In this document: positions 34,248-43,824 of the stretch, piece by piece
How positions within the stretch are numbered: position 1 is the stretch's first letter
Layout: the number at the start of each line of letters is the position of its first letter
Assembly (NCBI RefSeq): GCF_020166515.1
Contig: NZ_JAINZT010000002.1
Span: forward strand, 248,001 to 312,000
Direction of reading: 5' to 3'
DNA: 64,000 nt
Origin: Robertkochia flava
GTDB taxonomy: Bacteria; Bacteroidota; Bacteroidia; Flavobacteriales; Flavobacteriaceae
Position numbers and translations under genes: made by a program
The notes under the pieces: generated by a model
The model's database searches: none
Told to the model about the DNA's origin: nothing
The model's input: only the letters and a program-made list of their open reading frames with translations

Positions 34248-34279
34248 AAAAATAGCGTTCCACGTGGAACGCTATTTTT
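34248..34279 (-). terminator. Perfect palindromic terminator with a parS-like core
   Basis: A loopless perfect palindrome centred between 34263 and 34264: GCGTTCCACGTGGAACGC at the core, flanked by A- and T-runs. It lies between the mnmG stop (34304) and the methyltransferase start (34217), so it ends the mnmG transcript; the opposite strand also reads as a terminator. The central 16 bp (34256-34271) match parS at 13 of 16 positions. Confidence 0.8.
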
Positions 34280-34303
34280 TATTTTCGAGTGGGCTCAAAA
34301 ATT

Positions 34304-36175
34304 TTACCTACCCATATAGACGAGCATCACCGAAATATCGCTGGGGGATACCCCGCTTATTCTGGAGGCTTGTGACAGGGTTTTGGGTTTTATGTTTTTT
34401 AGTTTTTCCCGGGCTTCAAACGAGAGGGATTTTAATTTGTTGTAATCGAAATTATCCGGAATAATGATGTTTTCCAGTTTATTTAATTTATCGGCATTGT
34501 TTTTTTCCTTGGCAATATAGCCGGAGTATTTGACCTGGATTTCTGTTTGTTCCAGGACCTCGGTATCTAACGATTCGTTTGTTATGAATGATTCTACTGC
34601 TTCCAGTTTGCGCATATGTCCTAAGGTAACTTTAGGGCGACTAAAGATTTTAAACATCTTATCCGACTGTTTCATGGGAGAGGATTTCAGATCTTCCAGG
34701 ATGGGATTGATCTCTTCCGGAGTAACGCTGGTGTCCTTAAAGAATTGAACAAAAGCGTTTGATTTCTTTTGTTTGTCTTCCATCCTTCGCATGCGTTCTT
34801 CTGTGGCAAGTCCAATTTCATAAGATCGTGGAGTTAACCTGAGATCGGCATTATCCTGTCGTAACAGGGTGCGGTATTCAGCACGGGAGGTGAACATGCG
34901 ATAAGGTTCTTCGGTTCCCTTGGTAATAAGATCGTCGATCAATACCCCGATATACGCTTCGTTTCGTTGTAAAGTAAATGGATCTTTCTCCTGACATTTC
35001 AGGGCAGCATTAATACCTGCCATCAGTCCCTGAGCCGCGGCTTCTTCATACCCGGTAGTACCGTTTATTTGTCCGGCGAAGAACAATCCTTCAATTAACT
35101 TGGTTTCCAAAGTATGCTTTAATTGCGTAGGAGGGAAGTAGTCGTATTCGATGGCGTAGCCCGGACGAAAGAATTTTACATTTTCAAAACCGGCTACCGA
35201 TCGCAGTGCACGGTACTGTACATCCTCAGGTAAGGAGGTGGAAAATCCGTTTACATACACCTCTACCGTATCCCAACCTTCGGGTTCTACAAAAAGTTGA
35301 TGGCGGTCTTTATCAGCAAATCGATTGATCTTATCTTCGATAGACGGACAATATCTGGGACCAATACTTTTTATGCGTCCATTAAACATAGGCGAACGGT
35401 CAAAGCCTTCTTTGAGTAATTCGTGTACCTCGGGGGAGGTGTACGACATATGACAACTGCGCTGTCTGGACAGGGGTTTTGTGACGGGGGAATATGAAAA
35501 TTTTTCAGGCTGTTCGTCTCCGGGTTGTTCGGTCATTTTGGTATAATCCAGGGATCTTCCGTCTACCCTTGGCGGAGTTCCGGTTTTCATTCTTCCAGCA
35601 TCGAAGCCGTGGTTGATCAGGTCTTCGGTAATTCCCGTGGCGGCACGTTCCCCGGCACGACCCCCTCCGAATTGCTTTTCTCCAATATGGATGAGTCCGT
35701 TCAGGAAGGTTCCGTTGGTAAGAATTACGGTTTTAGCATATACTTCCAATCCCAGGGAGGTACGCACGCCTTTAATGCGGTCGTTTTCTATAATTAGTCC
35801 CGAGACCATATCCTGGTAAAAATCCAGGTTGGAGGTTTGCTCCAGCATCAAACGCCATTCCTCTGCAAATCGCATCCTGTCGCTTTGTGCCCTTGGCGAC
35901 CACATGGCCGGACCCTTAGATTTGTTTAGCATCTTGAATTGTATGGCCGTTTTATCGGTGACAATTCCGGAGTATCCGCCCATGGCATCAATTTCACGAA
36001 CAATTTGGCCCTTTGCAATGCCACCCATGGCAGGATTGCAGGACATTTGTGCGATGTTTTGCAAATTCATGGTGATGAGCAGGGTAGAGGCACCCATATT
36101 AGCAGCAGAAGCCGCAGCTTCAGATCCTGCATGTCCTGCGCCTACCACAATAACATCATAGGTTGTACTAAACAT
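34304..36175 (-). CDS. mnmG: tRNA uridine-5-carboxymethylaminomethyl modification enzyme MnmG (GidA)
   Basis: 623 residues. The FAD-binding motif VIVVGAGHAGSEAA starts at residue 8; the family signature GGIAKGQIVREIDAMGG and the second GidA signature TGTPPRVDGRSLDY, together with the conserved FAGQINGTTGYEEAAAQGL, are all present. With MnmE it installs the cmnm5 group on U34 of certain tRNAs. The 3' terminator is the parS-like palindrome; ybeY lies directly upstream (13 bp) on the same strand. In many bacteria gidA sits close to oriC, which agrees with other signs in this window. Confidence 0.96.
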   Translation of the reverse strand: MFSTTYDVIVVGAGHAGSEAAASAANMGASTLLITMNLQNIAQMSCNPAMGGIAKGQIVREIDAMGGYSGIVTDKTAIQFKMLNKSKGPAMWSPRAQSDRMRFAEEWRLMLEQTSNLDFYQDMVSGLIIENDRIKGVRTSLGLEVYAKTVILTNGTFLNGLIHIGEKQFGGGRAGERAATGITEDLINHGFDAGRMKTGTPPRVDGRSLDYTKMTEQPGDEQPEKFSYSPVTKPLSRQRSCHMSYTSPEVHELLKEGFDRSPMFNGRIKSIGPRYCPSIEDKINRFADKDRHQLFVEPEGWDTVEVYVNGFSTSLPEDVQYRALRSVAGFENVKFFRPGYAIEYDYFPPTQLKHTLETKLIEGLFFAGQINGTTGYEEAAAQGLMAGINAALKCQEKDPFTLQRNEAYIGVLIDDLITKGTEEPYRMFTSRAEYRTLLRQDNADLRLTPRSYEIGLATEERMRRMEDKQKKSNAFVQFFKDTSVTPEEINPILEDLKSSPMKQSDKMFKIFSRPKVTLGHMRKLEAVESFITNESLDTEVLEQTEIQVKYSGYIAKEKNNADKLNKLENIIIPDNFDYNKLKSLSFEAREKLKNIKPKTLSQASRISGVSPSDISVMLVYMGR

Positions 36176-36188
36176 AGAATTTTAAATT

Positions 36189-36608
36189 TTAGTGTTCCAC
36201 GTGAAACAGCGCCATCTTTTCTTCTTCCTTGGCGCGCATTTGTTGTTCTTCGGCTTCAGTCTTATCCTTATATCCACAGTAATGTAATACCCCGTGAATC
36301 ATAACCCGGGAGAGTTCACTTTTGAATTCGGTATGGAATTCTTTGGAGTTTTCCCGGACCCGGTCAATGGAAATAAAAATATCTCCGCTTAGTTCTCCCT
36401 GGTTGGAATAATCAAAACTAATGATATCGGTCAGGGTGTCGTGATCCAGATAGGTAACATTGATCCGGTGAAGGTAGTCGTCATCACAGAAAATGTAATT
36501 GATGGTTCCGGGTTGAAATCCCTCAGAAACAATTACCCGTTCGATCCATTCCCTGTAGGCGGATGCATTTTCCAGATGGAAGTTGGTTTCATAATGAAAG
36601 TCAATCAT
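36189..36608 (-). CDS. ybeY: Endoribonuclease YbeY
   Basis: 139 residues. The metal-binding signature is MIHGVLHYCGYKDKTE; the first two His (HGVLH) are present, but the third His of the classical HGxLHLxGYDH is replaced by Lys-Asp-Lys, a form I associate with Bacteroidota. INVTYLDHDTLTDIISFDYSN and ISIDRV complete the match. It is a zinc ribonuclease required for 16S rRNA maturation and ribosome quality control. The start overlaps the upstream DUF4175 gene by 8 bp. Its last codons encode FHVEH because they contain an exact parS site. Confidence 0.92.
   Translation of the reverse strand: MIDFHYETNFHLENASAYREWIERVIVSEGFQPGTINYIFCDDDYLHRINVTYLDHDTLTDIISFDYSNQGELSGDIFISIDRVRENSKEFHTEFKSELSRVMIHGVLHYCGYKDKTEAEEQQMRAKEEEKMALFHVEH
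36193..36208. promoter_or_regulatory. parS centromere-like site (ParB/Spo0J binding)
   Basis: TGTTCCACGTGAAACA, an exact match to the 16-bp consensus TGTTNCACGTGAAACA. It lies inside the last codons of ybeY. Established knowledge: ParB spreads from parS to organise the origin-proximal chromosome, and parS sites are mostly near oriC. parA and parB are not in the window. Confidence 0.85.
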
Positions 36609-39600
36609 TTCCTTTAAAATAGCGCTGAACTTTTAGCTTGTAAATTTCGCGCAAAGGTAAGACTTGTCTTTGTAATATCTCAAGCTCCTGAAAAGAATCT
36701 TGAGCTTCATTGGATTGATTAGAAGTATTTTGAGTGAATTCCTTTCTGTTGGTGCTGCTCTCGCGTTCTTGTTTTTGACCTTGCATACGCTCGGCATCTT
36801 CCAGTTTAAGCAATTGATGCTGCAAATTTTGCATCCTTCTCAGGGTTTGAGCATTTAATCCATTGTTCAATAGCTCTTCTTCGATCTGCTCCATTTGCCT
36901 GCTTAGATTTTTGGCGCTTTGTTTATTGCCTTCCCCCTGCATGTCCTTGAGCTGATTTTCCAAAGCCTGTCTTAATTGCTGCTGCTGCTTGTAAATTTCA
37001 AAGATTTCCTCAGACATGGATTCCCCTTGCTGCGTTCCGTCTTGTTTCCCGCCGTCCTGTTCTCCTTTTCCTTCTTGTTCACTTGCGCCTTCTTTTTCCC
37101 CATCTTTCGAATTGCCTTCTTGCTGCTTCTGCATACCCTCCTGCATTTTTTTATTTAACTCCTCCTGGGATTGTATTATATCCGGTAATTGAAAAGGATC
37201 TCCTGAACCATTTCCCGAACCCATCATCATGTTTTGCATATTGTCGAGCATGTCACTTAAAAAATCAGAAAGGTTGTTGGCTGCCGTAAGGGTGTACTGC
37301 TGATGGGTGATGCCCTGATAATACTGGTTGTCGGCAAACCGTTCTAAAGACTTATCCATATTGTAATATACCTCAGTGATATTGGTATTTACCACCTCAC
37401 TTAACTCCGGCCTTCTTAAACTTAAGGCAAAAAGACTGTCGTCTACATGTTCGAAAAGAGACTTCAGGTCGTTCTGCCTGCGCAGATATACAGGTAGGTT
37501 AGGATTGTTCTGATCGTAGTTATTTAAATTCTCCATAATCTCTTCCTGGTCAAAAGTGAATTTAATAAGATTATCCAAAATTTGTCGTAACATTGCCGCA
37601 TCTTCATTGATCATTTCTGCATTCGCCATGCTCATGGCACTTGTCATATTTTGTGCTAATTTTCTGACTTTCTGTGATATATTTTCTTGTTTCTTGTTTG
37701 TTTCCTTATTTGAAGGTGTTTGCTCCTTCATAGGCGCTTTAAGTTGGTCCAAAGCTTCCTGCTGTTCCTTTTTGATCTGTTCTTCCTGCTCCTTGTCGCG
37801 GCCCAGATCCATGGGCGACTTCAGGGCATTATTTTCCTGCTGAAGTTGTTCTAGTTTTTCCGAGGTTTCTTCAAACTGTTTGTTTAATTCTTCCTGGGAT
37901 TGACTCTCCTGGCTGTCATTTATCCGGCTTAAGGAATCCTGAATTTCAGCCTGTTCTTCGAGTGCTTTTCGAATGTTTTCTGCTTTGGCCTGCACATAAT
38001 ACCGTTTGGTTAATTCCAGCAATTGTTCCAGGCTGCGTTTATTGCTTTGTTGGGACTTTGCCAATTGCTCAAGCCTGTTGGAAAGTTCTTCCTTGTTTAT
38101 TTTTTCAGACAACTTTTTCATCTCCTCCAGCAGTTGTTGGTTTTTTTCAATTTCAAGTTGCTGACGCTCCAGGCGTTCCTTGAGGAGCTCGTTGAATTCG
38201 TCTTTCTGCTCTTTACCCTGCTGGAATTGTTCGAGATTTTCCTGCATTTTCCGGGTGTATTTTTTCATTAAAGCTTCCTGCTGCTGTTGCCTGGATAGAA
38301 AATTGTCGAGTTTTCGCTGATCGCTATACGTCAAATTCTCCTTTTGCTTATTGATGTTTTTTAACTCTTCCAGTTCAGACTCCTGCCGTTCCATATGCTC
38401 GATATTCCTGTCCAGGGTCTTGATATTTTCTTTCTGTTGTTCTAATTGCAGGGATTCCCGCTCCTGCGCCTTCATGGAATAAAAGGAATACAAAGTACTT
38501 TCTGCTGTTTTCCCATTGCGCAAGGCGTCATTGTCGGTTACCCGAAAAGCATATCTGTAATTATGGCCTGCTTCCAGTTGTATTTGGCCCGGGAAAGTAT
38601 ATGCGAACTTATCTATGGTACCTGCCGGCTGACTGAGAAGTACCTTTTGTTCCTCCTGGGGTCTGTCTTCCCTGTAATAAATAAGCTCCAGTTTCTTAAA
38701 CCCGTAATCATCACTAATTTCCCCGATGATCCTTTGTGACCCGGCAGCTGACAGGCTGTCCTCCATGGCTGTGGTTTGAATCTCCGGATGCTGGTCTTTT
38801 ATGACCTGGATGCGAAAGCCGAGTTTTTCAAATCGTTGCAGGTCTGCATTGCTGGTGGCAATTTCATAAGGAAGTGTTTTATATACCTTTTGGTATATTT
38901 TATAATATTCATTTTCAGTATCAAATTCCAGGGTCGAATCCAAAAGCATAAGCTCTACCTTCGTGGTATGCGCGGCCCTTACCTTCCAGGACACCGAAGT
39001 GCCTTCCGGGACGGTAGCGTTTCCACTATTTTCTAATACTTCATCTTTTTTGCCGGTATATCCCGGATAATCCAATGACATGCTAAAGTTCAGTAACGCA
39101 GGAACAGGTAACACATCAATAGTGTAGGGCCCGCTGCTTACCTCATTGGACTTGAGATAAAACCGGATGGGGCCTTCTGCGGGGTCAAGGGTATATTCGA
39201 AAGTTCCGTTCCGGCCGGGTTGCATAAAGCTTTCTGTACCATCCCGGTCGATCATTACTGTTTCGGGAAGGAGTTTTCCGGAGGTGGCTACCCGTAACTG
39301 GAATGGCACTCCGGAGATGGCCGTCATGGAATCATTTAAAACGGTAAATGAAAAAGGGGCCGGCGGATTATAAACTGTTTGATAATTTACCATTCTGGTG
39401 TAGCTGTCTTTTAAGGAAATAGCCTTACCACTTAACCAAACGATCGCCAGAATGAGTAGGGGAATGGCTAAAAATTTGAGGTATTTAAGATTGGAGGATA
39501 ACTGAATGGCTTTTTGAAATGGGATATTGCGCAATTCTTCTGACCGCTGTTGTATTCCGGCGAGAAGCAGCTCACTTTTCTCCGGATGATCTGCAAGCTG

Positions 39601-39939
39601 TAACAGGTTAAGGAGTTTGTCATCGATTTCCTGAAAATGAGCGCCAATCATTTTGGAAGCGGTTTTTTCATCGAGACCTTTGCGAATCTTCAGCAAATAG
39701 AGCAGGGGTATGAAAATAAACTTCACGAAAAGGATCATCTCCACCCCGATAAAAAGCCAGAATAAGATCGCACGTATTTCCGGAGATAACCATAAAAAGT
39801 ATTCAATGGCCAGGGTGAGCAGGAAATACAATCCTCCGGTGGCCAGGAAGAGGATGCTGCCTTTTATGAGCATTCCGGTGTAGTATTTATTGAGAAATGC
39901 GGACAGTTTCCTTTTTATAAGAACGATCTGGTTTTCCAT
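36601..39939 (-). CDS. DUF4175-family membrane protein with long Gln/Glu-rich coiled coil
   Basis: 1112 residues. Three hydrophobic segments lie near 24-46, 55-80 and 150-170; a large extracytoplasmic beta region follows (about 190-500, with NFSMSLDYPGYTGKKDEV), then a very long Gln/Glu/Lys coiled coil (about 500-1050) interrupted by a Gly/Ser-rich linker near 900-960. This is the DUF4175 architecture of Bacteroidota; the function is unknown, though an envelope or scaffolding role is plausible. The 3' end overlaps the start of ybeY by 8 bp, so translation may be coupled. Composition in the coiled coil is strongly biased. Confidence 0.85.
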   Translation of the reverse strand: MENQIVLIKRKLSAFLNKYYTGMLIKGSILFLATGGLYFLLTLAIEYFLWLSPEIRAILFWLFIGVEMILFVKFIFIPLLYLLKIRKGLDEKTASKMIGAHFQEIDDKLLNLLQLADHPEKSELLLAGIQQRSEELRNIPFQKAIQLSSNLKYLKFLAIPLLILAIVWLSGKAISLKDSYTRMVNYQTVYNPPAPFSFTVLNDSMTAISGVPFQLRVATSGKLLPETVMIDRDGTESFMQPGRNGTFEYTLDPAEGPIRFYLKSNEVSSGPYTIDVLPVPALLNFSMSLDYPGYTGKKDEVLENSGNATVPEGTSVSWKVRAAHTTKVELMLLDSTLEFDTENEYYKIYQKVYKTLPYEIATSNADLQRFEKLGFRIQVIKDQHPEIQTTAMEDSLSAAGSQRIIGEISDDYGFKKLELIYYREDRPQEEQKVLLSQPAGTIDKFAYTFPGQIQLEAGHNYRYAFRVTDNDALRNGKTAESTLYSFYSMKAQERESLQLEQQKENIKTLDRNIEHMERQESELEELKNINKQKENLTYSDQRKLDNFLSRQQQQEALMKKYTRKMQENLEQFQQGKEQKDEFNELLKERLERQQLEIEKNQQLLEEMKKLSEKINKEELSNRLEQLAKSQQSNKRSLEQLLELTKRYYVQAKAENIRKALEEQAEIQDSLSRINDSQESQSQEELNKQFEETSEKLEQLQQENNALKSPMDLGRDKEQEEQIKKEQQEALDQLKAPMKEQTPSNKETNKKQENISQKVRKLAQNMTSAMSMANAEMINEDAAMLRQILDNLIKFTFDQEEIMENLNNYDQNNPNLPVYLRRQNDLKSLFEHVDDSLFALSLRRPELSEVVNTNITEVYYNMDKSLERFADNQYYQGITHQQYTLTAANNLSDFLSDMLDNMQNMMMGSGNGSGDPFQLPDIIQSQEELNKKMQEGMQKQQEGNSKDGEKEGASEQEGKGEQDGGKQDGTQQGESMSEEIFEIYKQQQQLRQALENQLKDMQGEGNKQSAKNLSRQMEQIEEELLNNGLNAQTLRRMQNLQHQLLKLEDAERMQGQKQERESSTNRKEFTQNTSNQSNEAQDSFQELEILQRQVLPLREIYKLKVQRYFKGND

Positions 39940-40112
39940 GAATGACCTTTGTTTTAAGGATGCCCCCTGAATATACAGGAGTATTTTTAAGCTTCACAGG
40001 TGGGTTCCAGGAGAATTCCCTGTACACCAACCCCTTGTTTGTTTTAAAATTACGATTTTAAGGAGTAAATTAGAATTTCAACGCATCTAAGTTTCTGTTA
40101 AAAGGATGGTCT

Positions 40113-41168
40113 ATGGAATGGTCAGATTTAAAATACCTTGCTTCCTACAGTATACCTGCTTCTTTGGCGGCAGGATTCTTACTTGGCGGAGTTTTTTATT
40201 GGTTCACACCGATTTTTACCTTTCTCCTGATCCCCCTTATGGAAGTGCTGTTACCAGTGAATCATAAGAACCTGAGCAAGACAGAAAAAGAAATTAAAAA
40301 TCACCTTTTCTTTTTTGACGCATTGCTATACCTCAATCTTCTTATGGTCTACAGTGTTCTTGGGTACAGTCTGTGGTTGTTATCCACGGTTGAACTTCCT
40401 TTGGACCAGCAACTCGGAATCGTTTTTTCCTGTGGAATCGTCATGGGGTCCAATGGCATTAACGTGGCTCATGAACTCGGGCATCGTAGCGATCTTTTTT
40501 CAAGAATTTGCGCTAAACTGCTGTTACTGCCATCCTTGTATTCTCATTTTTATATCGAACATAATTTTGGTCACCATCTTCATGCAGCCACTCCAGAAGA
40601 CCCTGCTACGGCGCGTTACCGGCAGAGTGTCTATTCGTTTTGGATCACTTCGGTGACCCGTCAATATTTCAAAGCCTGGAAAATTCAAAGCCAACTGCTG
40701 CGAAATGACGGGCTGCCTTTTCTTTCCGTTAAGAACGATATGTTTTGGGCCACCCTTTTTCAATTAGGGTATCTTATTGTCGTAGGCTATCTCTTTGGAA
40801 TATTCACGGTGCTGTATGCCATCGGGATCGCGGTGGTGAGCTTTCTGTTGCTGGAAACCATAAATTACATTGAGCATTACGGCTTATTAAGGACAAAACT
40901 GCCCAGCGGCAGATACGAGCGGGTTCGGGAGGTGCATTCCTGGAATTCCGATCATATCATGGGAAGGATCATGCTGTATGAACTTACCCGCCACAGCGAT
41001 CACCATTACAGGGCTTCAAAGAAGTATCAGGTACTGGATAACCATGAAACGAGTCCGCAAATGCCTTTTGGGTATCCAACCTCCATGGTCTTATCATTAC
41101 TTCCGCCCCTCTGGTTCAGAATAATGAATCCGAGGATCCCGGAGAAAATGAAACAGCTGGCGGCTTAA
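40113..41168 (+). CDS. alkB: AlkB-type alkane 1-monooxygenase
   Basis: 351 residues with about six membrane segments. All three histidine boxes of AlkB-type non-haem di-iron hydroxylases are seen in order: NVAHELGHRSD, EHNFGHHLHAATPEDPATAR, and LTRHSDHHYRAS; the extra NYIEHYGL box also agrees. It would hydroxylate medium-chain alkanes or other terminal methyl groups at the inner membrane, using electrons from a rubredoxin and its reductase, neither of which is adjacent. The related fatty-acid desaturases have different box spacing, so AlkB is preferred. Likely monocistronic. Confidence 0.9.
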   Translation: MEWSDLKYLASYSIPASLAAGFLLGGVFYWFTPIFTFLLIPLMEVLLPVNHKNLSKTEKEIKNHLFFFDALLYLNLLMVYSVLGYSLWLLSTVELPLDQQLGIVFSCGIVMGSNGINVAHELGHRSDLFSRICAKLLLLPSLYSHFYIEHNFGHHLHAATPEDPATARYRQSVYSFWITSVTRQYFKAWKIQSQLLRNDGLPFLSVKNDMFWATLFQLGYLIVVGYLFGIFTVLYAIGIAVVSFLLLETINYIEHYGLLRTKLPSGRYERVREVHSWNSDHIMGRIMLYELTRHSDHHYRASKKYQVLDNHETSPQMPFGYPTSMVLSLLPPLWFRIMNPRIPEKMKQLAA

Positions 41169-41208
41169 GGTTTCTTTACTCTTCACTCCGGAATTCTGCC
41201 TGATGCCT

Positions 41209-41216
41209 TATCTTTG
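41209..41216 (+). promoter_or_regulatory. Candidate TAnnTTTG -7 element before gltX
   Basis: TATCTTTG matches the consensus exactly, 14 bp before the gltX ATG. No clear -33 box. Confidence 0.4.
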
Positions 41217-41230
41217 CCAAAAAATTTGAG

Positions 41231-42748
41231 ATGAGTAAGCCAGTACGTGTTCGTTTTGCACCCAGTCCGACCGGTCCTTTGCATATCGGAGGGGTTCGCA
41301 CCGCTTTGTTCAATTATTTGTTTGCCAAAAAACACGGAGGAAGCTTTATCCTCAGGATAGAGGATACAGACCAGAATCGTTATGTGGAGGGTGCAGAAGA
41401 TTATATTATTTCTGCCCTGAACTGGTGCGGGATGCCCCTGGATGAAGGCCCCGGGGTAGGAGGAAACTACGGACCTTATCGTCAGAGTGAACGCAAACAC
41501 CTGTACAGGGAATACGCCGATCTGCTTATTTCGGGCGGACACGCATATTATGCCTTTGACACTCCGGAAGAACTGGATGCGATACGAAAGGAATATGAAA
41601 CCCAGGGGAAAACCTTTATCTATAACTGGCATAACCGCAATACGCTAAAAAATTCGCTATCTCTTTCCGCGGAAGAAGTTCGCACCCGTCTGGAGCGCGG
41701 AGACCATTATGTGATCAGGTTTCTTTCTCCTGAAGATGAAAAGGTACAGTTTAAAGACCTGGTAAGGGGAAGTATGGAGATAGACAGCAAGGTGCTTGAT
41801 GATAAGATCCTGTTTAAGAGTGACGGGATGCCTACATACCACCTCGCTAATGTTGTAGACGATCATTTGATGGAAATCACCCATGTGATCAGGGGAGAGG
41901 AATGGCTTCCGTCCCTGGCCCTTCACGTACTTTTATACAGGGCTTTTGGCTGGCAGTCACCGGAGTTTGCACACCTGCCCCTGATCCTTAAGCCTGTTGG
42001 TAAAGGAAAGCTTAGCAAGCGGGATGGGGATAAACTCGGTTTCCCGGTCTTTCCTTTGCAGTGGGAAGACCCGAATTCGGGAGCAATATCCACGGGATAC
42101 CGCGAAGAGGGGTATTTCCCTGAAGCTGTGGTGAATTTCCTGGCCTTGCTGGGTTGGAACCCGGGTACGGAACAGGAGCTCTTTTCGATGGACGAACTGG
42201 TGGAGGCTTTTGATATTTCCAGGGTAAACCGTTCCGGAGCCCGGTTTGATCCGGAAAAGATCAAATGGTTTAATCAGCATTACCTGCAGGTAGCGGATAA
42301 TGAGGATGTAGCTGCGGCTTTTCAGGGCTTTCTGAAGGAAAAGGGCATAAAAAAGGACCCTGCCTATGTGAAAAGAGTGGTAGAACTTTTAAAAGAACGG
42401 GCGGTTTTCGTCAAAGAACTTTGGGATCTTGGGAGTTATTTCTTTTTTGCACCCGAACACTACGATCCAAAAGGGGTTAAAAAGACCTGGAAAGAAGATA
42501 CCAAAGGGTATATTCTTGAATTAGCCGGAGTTCTGGAAGGGCTGGAAGATTTCAGTGCTGCCCACACCGAAAAGATCGTAAAGGATTGGATCGGGGAAAA
42601 GGAACTTGGTTTCGGAAAGGTGATGCCCCCCTTGCGTCTTGCCCTGGTAGGAGCTATGCAGGGGCCGCATGTTTTTGATATCATGGAGTTATTGGGGAAA
42701 GAGGAAACCGTTCAAAGGATGCATCGCATTTGTGAGTCGCTGGGATAA
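41231..42748 (+). CDS. gltX: Glutamyl-tRNA synthetase
   Basis: 505 residues. Class I signature HIGGVRTALFNYLFAK (HIGH box) near residue 18 and KLSKRDG (KMSKS box) near residue 260. RFAPSPTGPLHIGG is typical of bacterial GluRS, and the C-terminal anticodon-binding domain (about 330-505) is present. Because a separate glutaminyl-tRNA synthetase occurs further along, this enzyme need not be the non-discriminating type. Ends in front of a good terminator. Confidence 0.96.
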   Translation: MSKPVRVRFAPSPTGPLHIGGVRTALFNYLFAKKHGGSFILRIEDTDQNRYVEGAEDYIISALNWCGMPLDEGPGVGGNYGPYRQSERKHLYREYADLLISGGHAYYAFDTPEELDAIRKEYETQGKTFIYNWHNRNTLKNSLSLSAEEVRTRLERGDHYVIRFLSPEDEKVQFKDLVRGSMEIDSKVLDDKILFKSDGMPTYHLANVVDDHLMEITHVIRGEEWLPSLALHVLLYRAFGWQSPEFAHLPLILKPVGKGKLSKRDGDKLGFPVFPLQWEDPNSGAISTGYREEGYFPEAVVNFLALLGWNPGTEQELFSMDELVEAFDISRVNRSGARFDPEKIKWFNQHYLQVADNEDVAAAFQGFLKEKGIKKDPAYVKRVVELLKERAVFVKELWDLGSYFFFAPEHYDPKGVKKTWKEDTKGYILELAGVLEGLEDFSAAHTEKIVKDWIGEKELGFGKVMPPLRLALVGAMQGPHVFDIMELLGKEETVQRMHRICESLG

Positions 42749-42770
42749 GCCTGAGTGATACAGAATAGGA

Positions 42771-42797
42771 AAGCCGGATTTTATCCGGCTTTTTTAT
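42771..42797 (+). terminator. Terminator after gltX
   Basis: AAGCCGGAT and ATCCGGCTT arms with a 3-nt loop, followed by TTTTA. Confidence 0.85.
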
Positions 42798-42886
42798 TGG
42801 AGATCACAGAATTGTAACATTTGATGGGTTCACATGACATATAGAGAATATAAGTTGTAATTTAACACAACATAAAATTCCATAAA

Positions 42887-43822
42887 ATGACATTTTTCTA
42901 TTTACCCTTATTAGCAGTTCTAACCCTGTTGTTCACTTTAGGGATGTTCTTTATCGTAAAACAGCAGACGGCTGCGGTTATTGAACGCCTGGGAAGGTTT
43001 CACAGCATCAGGAATTCCGGATTGCAATTAAAGATCCCGATAATAGACCGTGTTTCCGGTCGGTTAAGTTTAAAGATCCAGCAGCTCGATGTGATCGTGG
43101 AAACCAAAACCCTGGATGATGTTTTTGTGAAGCTCAAGGTTTCGGTCCAATATGTGGTTATTAAGGAGAAGGTGTACGAAGCCTTTTATATGCTGGAATA
43201 TCCGCACGAACAGATCACCTCTTACGTATTTGACGTAGTAAGGGCGGAAGTACCAAAGATGAAACTGGATGATGTCTTTGTTAAAAAGGACGATATTGCG
43301 ATAGCGGTAAAGGCCGAACTACAGGACGCTATGCTGGAGTACGGGTATGACATCATAAAAACCCTGGTAACAGATATCGATCCGGATGCACAGGTAAAGG
43401 CGGCCATGAACCGCATTAACGCCTCGGAAAGAGAAAAAATAGCGGCCCAATTCGAGGGAGATGCCGCCAGGATACTTATTGTGGAAAAAGCGAAAGCAGA
43501 GGCCGAAAGCAAGCGCTTACAAGGGCAGGGTATCGCAGACCAGCGAAGGGAAATTGCCCGCGGACTGGAGGAATCTGTAGAGGTACTCAATAAAGTAGGG
43601 ATAAATTCGCAGGAAGCGTCGGCACTAATCGTTGTCACCCAGCATTATGACACCCTTCAGGCTATAGGGGAAGAAACCAACAGCAATTTAATCCTGTTGC
43701 CGAACTCCCCCCAGGCCGGCAGTGATATGCTCAACAACATGGTGGCCTCCTTTACGGCCAGCAACCAGATAGGCGAGGCCATGAAGAGGCAAAGTCAAAA
43801 AAAGGATTCTGATAAGAAATAA
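42887..43822 (+). CDS. SPFH/Band-7 (stomatin-like) membrane protein
   Basis: 311 residues. One N-terminal membrane segment (about 3-24) is followed by the SPFH domain (about 25-190: VKQQTAAVIERLGRFHSIRNSGLQLKIPIID, then VSVQYVVIKEKVYEAFY) and a helical region rich in Ala/Glu/Lys (about 190-260: EREKIAAQFEGDAARILIVEKAKAEAE). This is the slipin/stomatin arrangement, which forms large membrane rings or microdomains and can recruit proteases or transporters. No NfeD-like gene is adjacent, but three small membrane-associated genes lie convergently next to it. Confidence 0.9.
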   Translation: MTFFYLPLLAVLTLLFTLGMFFIVKQQTAAVIERLGRFHSIRNSGLQLKIPIIDRVSGRLSLKIQQLDVIVETKTLDDVFVKLKVSVQYVVIKEKVYEAFYMLEYPHEQITSYVFDVVRAEVPKMKLDDVFVKKDDIAIAVKAELQDAMLEYGYDIIKTLVTDIDPDAQVKAAMNRINASEREKIAAQFEGDAARILIVEKAKAEAESKRLQGQGIADQRREIARGLEESVEVLNKVGINSQEASALIVVTQHYDTLQAIGEETNSNLILLPNSPQAGSDMLNNMVASFTASNQIGEAMKRQSQKKDSDKK

Positions 43823-43824
43823 GG

